The notes beneath the pieces were generated by a model that saw only the letters and a list, made by a program, of their open reading frames with translations, was not told the origin of the DNA and ran no database searches. Source: Lingula anatina (taxonomy: Eukaryota; Brachiopoda; Lingulata; Lingulida; Lingulidae). Taken from it: 64,000 nt of DNA. This document shows positions 50,801-61,600 of this stretch, piece by piece. The stretch is taken from assembly GCF_001039355.2 (NCBI RefSeq), contig NW_019773560.1:21332-85331 (forward strand). The letters run 5' to 3'. The number at the start of each line of letters is the position of its first letter. Positions within the stretch are counted from its first letter, which is position 1. The position numbers and the translations under genes are program-made.

Positions 50801-53800
50801 ATCAATTATACCCTTATACAGGTTGTATAGCTATGATATGCCATCTTCTCTTTTATTAAAAATTCACTGTCAATAAAATAAAAGCTGTTATCAAAAGCAT
50901 TTACCAGTATAAAGAAATGTGTTCGTCCGGCCACCAATAACAATGTCCACCCCATCAACTTCTTCAGCAATCTTTCTATCGACAGGAAAGCCGGAGTGAC
51001 CCAGTGCAATAATTTTATTAATGCCCTGTAATTTCAGTTTATTAACCTCTTCCTGTACTGCAGCCACTTCTTCGGTGAAAATTAAAGCTCCTGAAAAAAA
51101 AACAACTTAAAACTATACTTGTGTGTGACCTAAAACATGTATTTATCAAAATTGCAGGATGTATAAACCATCACAATAAGAATAACAATCTGACCATCAC
51201 AATATCAAAATTAATCAACTTAATACAGTCTGAAGAGTGGTGTCAGAATATAATTATATATAATTAAATTAATTATATAATAATTATATATATAATACGA
51301 TATGTGCATTGTTTCTAGAAGATCAAAAATTAATTTAACCTGGGTTTGAAACGAGAGGCGTGTATCTGAACGCGTAACCCACAATTCCTATCTGTTCCCC
51401 ATTCACGTTCAGCACCGTGGACTTTTGATACGTCCCTTGCATTTCTGGGACGTTTTGGGCATCGATGTTAGCACTCAAAACGGGAAAAGTGACGCTTCGA
51501 AGAAAATACAATAAGCTGTCTATGCCGCTGTCAAACTCGTGGTTACCGAAAGCCTAAAATCAAAGATTGCTGAATTATTGAAATTAAACAAAATATATTG
51601 GGATTTCATATAACTTTCTTTCCTTTGGATTTGCTGTTTTTGAAAAAATTCCATTTATTCCGCATAGTGCTTGTTTTGCATTATTGACAAAGATTCACGT
51701 TCTCCAATTAGTCGAAAGTAATAGTAAAAGGTTCTATTGCATTTTACGGTCACTGTCACCAAACATTTCCCAAAGATTCATAAATAATGGATAGCAACAG
51801 TGCTATTACGTACAGAGTAGTGGTATGAGATACAGAATAGTACGTGATATGAGAAATGGAGTATAACATCCTAAGTTACAAAAAAGGATTGAGGAGGATG
51901 GAGACTAAAATACGTTCGAGTGATACGTGTTGGATAATTGGTTCATGTCAGCCTAGTGACAGACCCAGAAAAGTAGCCGTGATAAAGGGGTTTAAAGTGT
52001 TCTTAGGAGGGTTATTATGAGCATATTTATTTATTTATTTATTTATTTATTCATTTATTGGAAATCACACAATAAGCGTTGAACCTTTATATGGCTAAAA
52101 TTCAATTAAACTGGAAATTTCAACATGAAGGTTACCATTTCCAGAACCGTTGACATAAATAAGTTATTATTATGATGCATCTATGAAGAACAACTATAAA
52201 AGATATAATATCTAATACAAGATTTAGGCCCATATCTTTTGACCCTGGGTTTTGACCCAAATCCCTGAAGAAGACCTAGGGGCTAGGGGCCGAAAGCTTA
52301 GATTAGATGTTATATCTTTATAGTATATCTTCATAGATGCATCGTTATAATTACTTATTTATTTCTTAAAGATCTATACGGTTCATGATTTGATATGAAT
52401 CTTCAAAGTAAGAACCGTATAGATCATTATAATTACTTATTTATTTCTCAAAGATCAAAATGGTCCATGATTTGATATGAATCTTCAAAATAATAACCAT
52501 GGACAAAACGACGATCTATAACGTATACCCGTTTTTGAGTTCGAAGTTTCTAATCTTTGAGCCATTCTCGTAATGGCACCCTGAGCTTCAGAGATAACTT
52601 GACACTAACCTCTTCACAATAGCCTATCTTCATCGTGTCAACTTGACACGATGAAGATAGGCTATTGTGAAGAGGTTAGTGCCAAGTTATCTCTGAAGCT
52701 CAGGGTGCGTAATGGAGATGGAAGTGGTGAAATACGTTCGTAACGGTAAAAATCAGATAATAAGAGCTTTCGCCTACGGATGGGGGTGGAGTGCCGAAAA
52801 AAGATCTTTATGTTTATGCCTCGCCGCGTTCGCGACTTGAATTTTGAGAGTGCGGGTGCAATTACATGTATTTGACGATCAACGGGCGCGTGAAGTTCAG
52901 GGGCGGATCCATAGATATTTTCTGACATTCTTCCAAATTATCTAGTTGATCCATCCTCTATTTTTGACCGTCTTTCGACAGAAAAAATTAGATACTTGTC
53001 AATGCACATTTGAAAATCTGACCGTCTTCGGGAAGACCCAGAAAACGGCCTTAATCCGCCCCTGACTGAACCCTGTGCTATGGTCCATCGACGAGAATTG
53101 TATAGTAAAATAGTAATTTGTAGGATACAGAGACTCATGAAGATGAAAAAAATCTCGCTTGACTTTGTCTTGGTTTGCTTATTATACTTTTGTGTGTGTG
53201 TGAGGGGGGAAGGGGGCTTGCCACCTGATGCCAATTTTGCCGTGCCAGCTTGGATGCAAGTGTAAAGTTTAGAAGAGCACTTTACATTGTATACATGTGA
53301 TCTGCCGACATATGAATGCATGAATGCCTTTTTTCTGGAAAACGCATTACTGATTTGACAATCTTATTCGGTATATCATGGTGCATTACCTTTACTTGTC
53401 AAGCGTACTTGACAAGTAAAATGCACCAGAGGGCTTGGCAAAATGTCTCAGAAATCAATATGAATCATTATGCAACTTTGAATTTCAAGCACCAAACACA
53501 AATCGCTTAAATGATAAAAAGAAATCAAGATTTTACAATTTATCAATACGCCCCTGATTAAGAAGATTGAAAAATTACTTACCATTGCGTCAAATTGAAA
53601 CAAATTCATGAAGTATGCTGAAACATTGCCCTTGTACAACGTATACCATAAAGTGCCTTGGAACTGGTCTCCGGCGTCCAACAAAATCACGTTCTGCTCA
53701 GAGTTGCGAATTTCTTGAATTTTGGTCCATTGACGTGCGATTCCTCCAAAGCATACTCCCGCTTGAGCTTCGTTGTCCGAGCATCGCTTGCCTCTTCCAT

Positions 53801-53903
53801 CAAACTGCTCGAAACGTGCGTGGACATCGTTGGTGTGTAAAATCGTCAAATCAAACCCGGAACTCAGCGTGAAAAGAATGCTTAAAACGATCAGCTTTTT
53901 CAT
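47893..53903 (-). CDS. CD73-like ecto-5'-nucleotidase, copy 1 (complete)
   Basis: This family hydrolyses extracellular nucleoside 5'-monophosphates such as AMP to nucleosides. Nine exons splice in frame: 53583-53903, 51340-51553, 50905-51090, 50277-50471, 49675-49803, 49091-49210, 48699-48848, 48334-48537 and 47893-48098, giving 574 aa, equal to human CD73. A signal peptide (about 1-17) is followed at once by the metal motif LHTNDVH (D26, H28), then DAGDQ (D79), GNHEFD (N111, H112) and GHSG (H210). The nucleotide-site residues match human R354, N390, R395, F417 and D506 (R342, N378, R383, F402, D491); Y485 replaces F500. The odd point is GGRTNTFLYTG, with R233 in place of metal ligand H243, so catalysis may be impaired. 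The C-terminus has only a weak hydrophobic tail, so GPI anchoring is uncertain. Intron 1 (2 kb) and intron 3 carry repeats and an exon relic. Confidence 0.92.
50695..50738 (-). pseudogene. Relic of 5'-nucleotidase exon 3 (3' end) inside intron 3, copy 1
   Basis: About 44 bp on the minus strand read FVIGGQTNTFLYTG up to a preserved GTAAAA donor, nearly identical to the end of exon 3. A TCTTCAG acceptor-like sequence precedes it. Joining exon 2 to it would break the frame (phase 1 into phase 0), so it is not a simple alternative exon. The same relic exists at 62163-62206. Confidence 0.75.
52022..52055. repeat. (ATTT)n microsatellite
   Basis: About eight TTTA units in intron 1 of 5'-nucleotidase copy 1. 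Confidence 0.85.
52341..52504. repeat. Two tandem 82-bp units
   Basis: Units starting at 52341 and 52423 both contain TATAATTACTTATTTATTTC and TTTGATATGAATCTTCAAA. The matching place in the second module (about 63463-63545) has a single unit, so this is a copy-1-specific local duplication. Confidence 0.8.
52576..52708. repeat. 133-bp near-perfect palindrome
   Basis: Two 66-bp arms meet at one central base (52642), with the centre reading GTGTCAACTTGACAC. Only one mismatch was found (GACAC versus GGCAC in the arms). It lies in a roughly 340-bp block of intron 1 (about 52520-52865) that the second module lacks, so it is an insertion or later rearrangement. Confidence 0.9.
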
Positions 53904-54043
53904 ATCTAATGCTTTATGTAAAACTTTGGCTTTGGTGGTTCCAAACCTTCAACTAGTACATGCACTGTCACCAAGTAGTGAGCGAGAAAAGGGCACAAGG
54001 TTGAAGCAAAACCTGTGATGATAATATTCCAGCTGAGGGCAGC

Positions 54044-54050
54044 ATATATA
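54044..54050 (-). promoter_or_regulatory. Possible TATA box of 5'-nucleotidase copy 1
   Basis: TATATAT on the minus strand about 140 bp before the ATG at 53903, followed by GC-richer sequence. It would give a leader of about 110 nt. Weak evidence. Confidence 0.35.
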
Positions 54051-54061
54051 GTGCTGGGGAA

Positions 54062-54707
54062 GGACACACCCGTCAAACCTGTTTATTTTATTCTCAAAAT
54101 GAATTGTTTTTAATCTGTAGAATGTTACGCATCGGTCATTATTTTTTAACCTTCTGCTACGGTTCAAATGATTGCTATCTCGGATCATATAGGTTCAGCT
54201 TTTTCCCCAACAACAACATACAAAGCATACCTGTCAACACTCCAGATCTCGAAATTAGATTTTAAGTTAGATTGAATTATCATCTTTATTATTCATTATT
54301 TTTTTCCCAATTTTACTATTCTTTTCACATTTTTGTGTCTATCTTGGTTCTCTGCACTTAGATTTAAATTCTATTTTTTTTACAGATTGAAGAAGATACT
54401 TCTTGAAAAGACTGTCAACACTCCCTTCTCGTCGGGAGTATCCCGATATACTAATCCTTTTTGTTTTGCCTTACGTTTGAAAAAAAAAAATAATAATGAT
54501 GAATAATAAAAATGATAATTCAATCTAACTTCTAATCTAATATCAAGATCGGGAGTGTTGACGGATATGCTGTGTGTGGTCAAGAAATGAGATGGCGATC
54601 ATTTAAACCGCCGCAACGGGCCAAAAATTAATGACCGATGTGTATCTTTCTAAAGATTAAAAGTAATTCATTTTGAGATTAAAAGAAACAGGTTTGACAA
54701 GTATGTC
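54062..54707. mobile_element. Large foldback (inverted-repeat) element upstream of 5'-nucleotidase copy 1
   Basis: The left arm (about 54062-54310) is the reverse complement of the right arm (about 54480-54707) with divergence. GTCAAACCTGTTTATTTTAT pairs with ATTAAAAGAAACAGGTTTGA. GCATCGGTCATTA pairs with TAATGACCGATG, and TTAGATTGAATTATCAT with ATGATAATTCAATCTAA. CAACACTCC/GGAGTGTTG also recur. No coding frame is seen. Its outer edge touches the putative promoter region. Confidence 0.7.
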
Positions 54708-54719
54708 TTGCGCCAGCAC

Positions 54720-54935
54720 GATACCGAGGCGTATATTTCCAAATAATAAAAAAACAGTAATTTTTTTGTAAACTTCCAAAGCTTTCCGCACCCGATGAAC
54801 AGAGTAGCTCCTGTTCTGACGTTTGTTCACAGACACGCCATTTACAGCATGCCGTAATACCCACAGTATGTATCGCGGTGCCCACTGCTCGACCGCAGTC
54901 AGACAACCGTGCCCAAGTTAGTATTTGCTTTTAAG
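54720..54935. repeat. Segment repeated at 56101-56245
   Basis: CATTTACAGCATGCCGTAAT, the run CCGCAGTCAGACAACC and CTTTTAAGTTATAT recur at 56150-56245 with small changes. The preceding GCAACGG...AATGACCGA-like stretch recurs around 56075. It is a dispersed or tandem intergenic repeat adjoining the foldback element. Confidence 0.6.
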
Positions 54936-55109
54936 TTATATTTATGATCAGAATACAAAGATTTTTATTCTGTTATACATTGTACAAGGCATCCGACCCA
55001 ATATACGATTCCACTATTTTTAAATGTAATGTACTCAGTACATATATGTACACAGAAAAAGTGCATGGACGTCACATATATCAACAAGAAAAACACTCCG
55101 AGAGCGCAG

Positions 55110-55422
55110 ACCTCCGCCAAGGCAGCAAAGTCTCCACCCAATGCCGTTTCATCCCTAAATTTTCATTCTGTAATGATTTAGTGTTTTGATTTTTGATTAT
55201 TGATTGATTATTGATCCGGATCACCACCTAAAACTAATAATCTGTTCCTTGGCCCACTTTTGACAGTTCCTGAAAATTTCATCAAAATCGGTCCTTTACT
55301 TAGTTTTTTACTCCATCGAAATTCATCCATAACTTTTTGAGTTATGTTGATGACAAACAGACAGACAAACAAACAAACAAACAAACAAACAGGGGTGAAA
55401 ACATAACCTCCTTGGCGGAGGT
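55110..55422. mobile_element. MITE with ACCTCCGCCAAGG termini
   Basis: About 313 bp flanked by ACCTCCGCCAAGG and its exact reverse complement CCTTGGCGGAGGT. Inside are AAATTTCATCAAAATCGGTC, CATAACTTTTTGAGTTATG and an (ACAA)n run before AAAACATAACC. This body plan is familiar from repeats in many aquatic animal genomes (from memory, not searched). No coding frame is seen. Confidence 0.8.
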
Positions 55423-56772
55423 GATAATAATATACATCCGTAATAGCTAGTTCTCTTATCAATGATTATAAGTGATTATATTATGAGCATTTTAATGGTT
55501 ATTTTCTAAGTCAACACTCTGAATCAAATCTCAGCTCATAGGAAACAAATCTCTTCTGTCTCTGCAAATGCGCTGGTCAAAATGTTGTCAGTGAGAAGAT
55601 GCCATCCGTACTAATGTCAAACATGATCAAAGCAGAAAAGCGTTTATTTTTACTCTGCTTTGTTCTTCTTGTTAAGAAGCATCTCCCCTCAAATCGCTAT
55701 ACAACATATTTACATCTTCTACAACAATCTTCAACAATTTGGGCAAAATCTATGGTCTTTGTTTAAATTAATGTGGCGTCCTTTCTCTGTCATGAGACCT
55801 TTTCTCGAAAAACGGAAATTTAAAGTACGTTTCTTCATATAAGTCAACTGTAAGACAAACATCTCTTAACTCGTCCACAATCCAGACATATCCCCTTCTC
55901 TCAGTCACATAATTAGTTTCTTAGATTTATTGATTGAGGGTAGTGATTGCAGTAAGCAATAAGGAGAAAACGCTAAAGACAAAACTGCATCCGGTCTTTG
56001 TGCGAATACAAATGTACGTTGGTGTCAGAGGGACAAAGTTGCACCGAAAGCAACCGAGATAGCGATCATTATACCTCCGCAACGGATCAAAAATAATGAC
56101 AGAGCCAAGGAATAATAAGCAGTTATTTTATTGTTTTGTTTGTTCACAGGCAGACCATTTACAGCATGTCGTAATACCCAGTGTCCACCGCTGCACCGCA
56201 GTCAGACAACCATGTCAAAGTTAATATTAGCTTTCAAGTTATATCGCATTTCCATTATTATTCATTATACTGTAGAAATTCTAATTCTCGTTCACGAGCA
56301 CTACGTTATTTATTGTTATGCAAAGCCAAGCTATAGAGAGAGAAACTTCCCTTATCGTAATTTTAACGGCATTCTGCAGAATGCCTGGCGTATCTATATC
56401 GTTTACGTAACGTATGGATAACGTACGATTCAAACACTCGTACACGCTGAAAGATTTTGAACATTCTCCAAAAATCTTATCTTCTTCGGCGTATGTGAAC
56501 GTACACCAACGTTTACCTGCACAGTTGAAATGTATGCGACGTAAGTCTAACGAGGCCCTTGTGTTTGTCTGCGTATGAGTAAATTTCCTCATACATTGGT
56601 GAAACACGCTTAGTGTGACAGGGCCCTGTAATATTGTTTCTCATACGATGGAAAGGGATGTTTTTCTTACGCGCAAAGTTGTACGTATTATGAATTTCAA
56701 ATACGATACTCACACGAATCTCTTTTACTCTTGATGTGACAGGACTTTTATACGATCAAAGTTATGCTTACA

Positions 56773-57540
56773 AATTTCCGTCTCCAGTTCTCTCATCTGT
56801 TACGCAATTCAGGCCTGTAGCCAGGGGGGGTTCGGGGGGTTCGAAAGAACCGCCCCTTTAGCTGGAAAAAGGTCCACTCTGGGTAAAATTTGATCTAGGT
56901 ACATGAAGTTTTTATGAGAAAAGGTCCACTTTTTCAGAAAAAGAACCCCCCTTTTGAAATTGCTGGCTACGGGCCTGCCGCATGTACCAGTATATACTGT
57001 ATACTAACAAAGAACAGATTTCCTGTAAAAGCAATGTTGCACAGACTCGCCACTCTCAGGTTAACAATCGATGAAAGCAGAACTTTTTACTGTAAAAACA
57101 GCGTTCATACTCTTAATTATGTACATAATATGTCGCTTTCCATCGTTAACACTAGGAATAATTAGACCAGACATGAGTTACTTGGCCTACTTGGATCTTG
57201 CATCAATTTTCTTCGATTTTCATTTTGTTTGAACCCGTTTCTTTATGCTTGGGGATCTCACAGATACAGAAAAATAATCAGAAATGAACGTCAAGACCGT
57301 TTCTGTGGCTGTTCTTTTTGTTTCTTATATCGAAGTACTTTACAAGAAAATAACAGCTCGAGATTTAACTAGAGATTTAGATATAAAGGAATGGAGTTCC
57401 ACTATTTAGTTCAGAAAAGAGAGGTGCCAAGGGACGAGGGTATGTAAAGATGGCAAAGTCATTGAATATTATGTTGAAAGACCGTGCCATGATTTCGTTG
57501 AAGTTATCAATCCTGATTCGTGTAAAATATTGATCTAGAC
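56773..57540 (+). pseudogene. Truncated, frameshifted copy of the orphan GPCR
   Basis: It aligns to the receptor at 44362 from TM5 (about residue 226) to past the stop codon and into the 3' flank. The first half (TM1-TM4) is absent. The open frame is broken by a 166-bp element inserted in TM5 (56811-56976), a one-base insertion after TTTCCTGTAAAA, a one-base loss in the TM7 region (CATTTTG where the intact gene has CATTCTTG), further indels in the TM6 entry and an early stop in the tail. Conserved blocks such as CGTTAACACTAGGAATAATT and TGAACCCGTTTCTTTATG make the relationship certain. It is the receptor half of the second GPCR/5'-nucleotidase module. Confidence 0.9.
56811..56976. mobile_element. 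166-bp inverted-repeat element inserted in the GPCR pseudogene
   Basis: The ends AGGCCTGTAGCCAG and CTGGCTACGGGCCT are near-exact reverse complements. The inside is G/C-run rich (GGGGGGTTCGGGGGGTTCG; AGAACCCCCC). The receptor-like sequence resumes directly after it, so it inserted after the receptor copy was made. Confidence 0.85.
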
Positions 57541-58641
57541 CATGTCCAATTTTATGAAAATGATACAGCCATAATTAATCAAACAGAATGGGATATAACA
57601 ATATATAACTGATCATATTGGACCCACAAAGTAATAAGCCATGGATAAAAATTATAACGATAACACGGTGAATGTGGAAGGACACTACATTGTATATTAT
57701 TATTAGTGTTCATCAATCAAAAGAATCGAGTAAACTGAAGAACATGTATGGCATCAGATAGGAATGCATTAAAATCTATCAGTAAATTAAAATGCTGCCG
57801 GGCCACTGCCCACAAAAGAAAAATAGTGACTTGATATTGGATATGTTATACTGTATATGTTAGTACTCTTTACAGAAAAATCTGATTAAATGTTATAAAA
57901 GTGAAAAAAGATTAATTATTGGACAGAACACTTGATTAAAAAGTCTATGAAGTTATAAGCTTTCAAGTCAAACCCTTCGATGCTTCGAGTATGTGACAAA
58001 GGAAGCTCGCTCGATGCACTTTTACACCATGTGGGTCTTTGTCACGCTATTTTAAAGCACGTAAGACCAAACACGTACAAGTAGATTGGTCCATTATACA
58101 GTGTACAATGATCCAATTCGCGTGCTTACGTACACTTGTTTACAATGATTAAATGTTTATCTTAATTAAAATAAAAGACAAATGTTTGAAAACATTAAAT
58201 ATCACATAAAGGAAACTCAGACAATATAGGGGGCTACCCACGTATCTAAAGCTGTAATTGATTAAAAAAAAATATTGATAAATTCTATCTTGCTTTAAAT
58301 AGTATTGGGGTAAGAATTGACTAAATATACATCTTTTAAGACACACAGATCTTTAGAACTCCAGAAAGTCGGTACTCGCTTCAGTGGAATGTATATTACA
58401 GCAATAGACCTCAAATCATCTAAACGACTCCAAGTGAGAAATCTGTAAGATTAAGATTGGACTTTAAAGAATTACACAATGCGACAGTAATCAAGGTACC
58501 TGTGGCCTGTTTAACAGCCTAGCCAAGCTCAATAATTCTTAGTACTAAACTCTCAAGATTTCATAACAACGCCAAAAGGTAAGACGCCATCTAGCCAAGG
58601 AAATTCTGAAGGAAATTTCCTATAATGCCAAATGGCGGTGC

Positions 58642-61600
58642 TTACGGTGCTGGCGGTGCTGGTACATTTACAGGTCTCCTCGGCGGTGTTTTCTTAAAAT
58701 TGCACCTGATGTCGCTGACATAGCGAATTCTACCTTCTAACCCGTGAATTATCGGCGAGTACTGTGTGATGTAGGACATCATAACATCTGCATCCAAGTC
58801 CTCTGAAAAAGTCAGGAATTTGTTATTTAAGACAAGAACCTTACGTGAGTCTGAAATGACACTTAAGGATATTGTCACCCTTCGCCCAAAATTCTTTATA
58901 TTTACTGCCTTACAAAGATTCTTTTGGATAATAAATAAATCTTCAGTGTTCAGTGACGAAATTGATTAACATTTATACATATGTCATCTTACGGGTGACG
59001 CCATAATTACGATTTTGGGGTAAAAACTGAAAAATCGGTTTCTCAAATTTCTCTTTTACATGAGCAACCACGATCACCGTTTCAACGTCTATTTAATAAC
59101 ACCATTAAGTACTCCAAAACCCTGCCATCGATTTTTCTTAAAGTTCTAGTTCAGGTTTTATCGTTAATAAAGCAAAATAGTACCCTTGTTTAATGAAAAT
59201 CTGTAATTTGGAACTCTTAATTCCATAGCGAAAACATGAAAACCAAAATATCAGCATGAGATTGTAGCCTATACACTCCTGGTCAACTCTGCCAATTTTC
59301 GTGATAAAATCGTGTTCAGGGATGAAGTTACATCCCATACAATTTGCTATCTCACCCCAAAAATAAAGGTGTTAAATTGACGATTAAAGATTTGAGTTGC
59401 CCCCCATGCTTATACATTGCAACGAAAAAGCTTATATTTTCGAGGGGGTTTTCATTGTTTTAAATAAGCATAAAGATAGATGCATTATTGAATAATTAGA
59501 TGCAGGATAAAACTCATATTTGGCATTTAGATGATAATAAAGGGTTAATAAATCCTTTAATAAATGACTTCTGAAACGTATACAATACATTATTCATAAT
59601 CATAGCAATTTATGTTTTCTTGTGTAACCAAGCATGGAAAGCACACTTCACTTAAAATCACTCAAAACCAAAAAACAACAATACCTATCCCATATCGGTA
59701 CAAAATGTTGTCCTTGAAAATAGAAAAACCATCCCCTCCCTCTAGTAAATAGGTGTTGGTGACCACATCGTATGATTTTGTCTTAACGAGGGGCTGGAAC
59801 TCGGGGACTGTACAGTCAGCGCACCTGACGTCAATGCTGACCACTCGCCTGCCTACTGGCTTAGACAGGTCATACACAACCCGAAGACCTGGGTATAGGA
59901 AAACAGAATATAAAAATAAAACAAACAAAGAACACAATAATACAAAGGACTGCTATGTTTTGAATTATAGACATTTTCAAAATTCTCGGCAACTTATTGT
60001 TACTATATCATAAATTCCTTATATTGTTTAATTATGCATTTAAATATGGTTATTAATTTAAGTAAGGGTAATGTTTAGCTTTCTAAATAGAAACTTAATG
60101 AAAACGATTATATTTAACTGAGATGGAACAATTACCCGAGACTTGCAGGAAGCGACCCGTATTACTCTCTTGTAAGGAAACGGAATGTTCCATGACTGCC
60201 CACAAGGTACTACCGTTAATTTTGACAATGTCAACCGTATTTTCGAACGGGATAGTTCTCAGGACGTTTGACACTAATATGTCACCTGAAATAAGAATAG
60301 AAATGTTCATCCTAAAGAAACATGGTTGCAGCGGATATTTCAGCCAGGTACCCCAGTATCACGAACAGTTCCTAAACCGTACTCTAATAGAAAAATTGAC
60401 GTTTCAGTATTGCTTTAGGAAAAAAACGCATAAAGGTGCTCTTTAACCCAACCCACAGGTTTTCAGGATTTACAAACGACAAAGAAAAAGTAAAAGTGTA
60501 ATGGCAAAAAGGACTAAGACGTCTACCAGTATCTATAAGATATAGGTGCATGTTGGCGTCTACCTATTTCAATTGGCTCACGTATCCCGCCGCTATTCCA
60601 CATTCCAATAGAGGCATTGGTCCACCTTGTTCCGTCATTGGGTTTCAGATACTTGTACACCAATGCATCTGCTATGAGGTTCCCTTTAAAATGACGAGTA
60701 TTTTTATCATAAGGTACAAAAGATTTGGGATAAATTTGGTCCAGGTGTTTCTGTTCGGGTGTAAAAAGCACGTTTACGACAATTTGGCAAGATTTACAAA
60801 TCATCTGGCACCTCACCATACACCATACATGAAAGAATATTATCCCTGCCCTATCGCTCCATATAACGGAATCAGGTATTAATGCCTTTGAATTATTAGA
60901 AACTCTTTGCAAGACCATCGGAGACACAGACAACATGAATGTCGAACTCCACACGTCTCAGTGACGCATTACTCATTTATAGATCCCTCAGAACTGAAAG
61001 CTTCTTAGGAGAGGTCATGAAAAAAGAAGAGAGAACAAAACGCTACCTACCTAAACTACACTCATTTCTACGACAAGATATAACATCGTTTAACTCGACC
61101 AAAGTGGTTCCGATCTTTGTTTGACCTAAATCGACCACACGTTGTTTCCATGGTTGCATCTCAGTTAATATTCCACTGTCTGGAACAGGAATTTACAGAA
61201 ACAGTGCCAACAAAATGCACAATTTGAAGAAATCGGGTGATTTAAAAAAAGATATCAGTTTATGAACTAATTATGGCAAAATGGTCATTGAAGTCACGAA
61301 GTTTGACGGTAAATGTGAATGAAAGGCATTCTTATATTCACTAAAATTCATTCAAAATTAAACTAATTGAGAGATTATTAAACTATTGTGAAAATAAACA
61401 CGAAAACTGTTATTATGAGAAATCTTCGATTGTTCTTATTTTAAATCATTTTATTTGACATCAATTTATGAATTAATGATGACAGAATACTCATTCCAGA
61501 CAAGAAGTTCGATGTTATGTGTTGATTTAAGGCGTTCTCATATTCAAAATGAAAAAGATAAAAGGATTAACTACCCGGTAAACTATTGTGAAAAACATAC

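Noticed and set aside
53448-53582. Extension of 5'-nucleotidase exon 1 past the GTAAGT donor
   Set aside because: The donor at 53582 joins in phase to exon 2 (GNHEFD); the extension is intronic and unlike the family.
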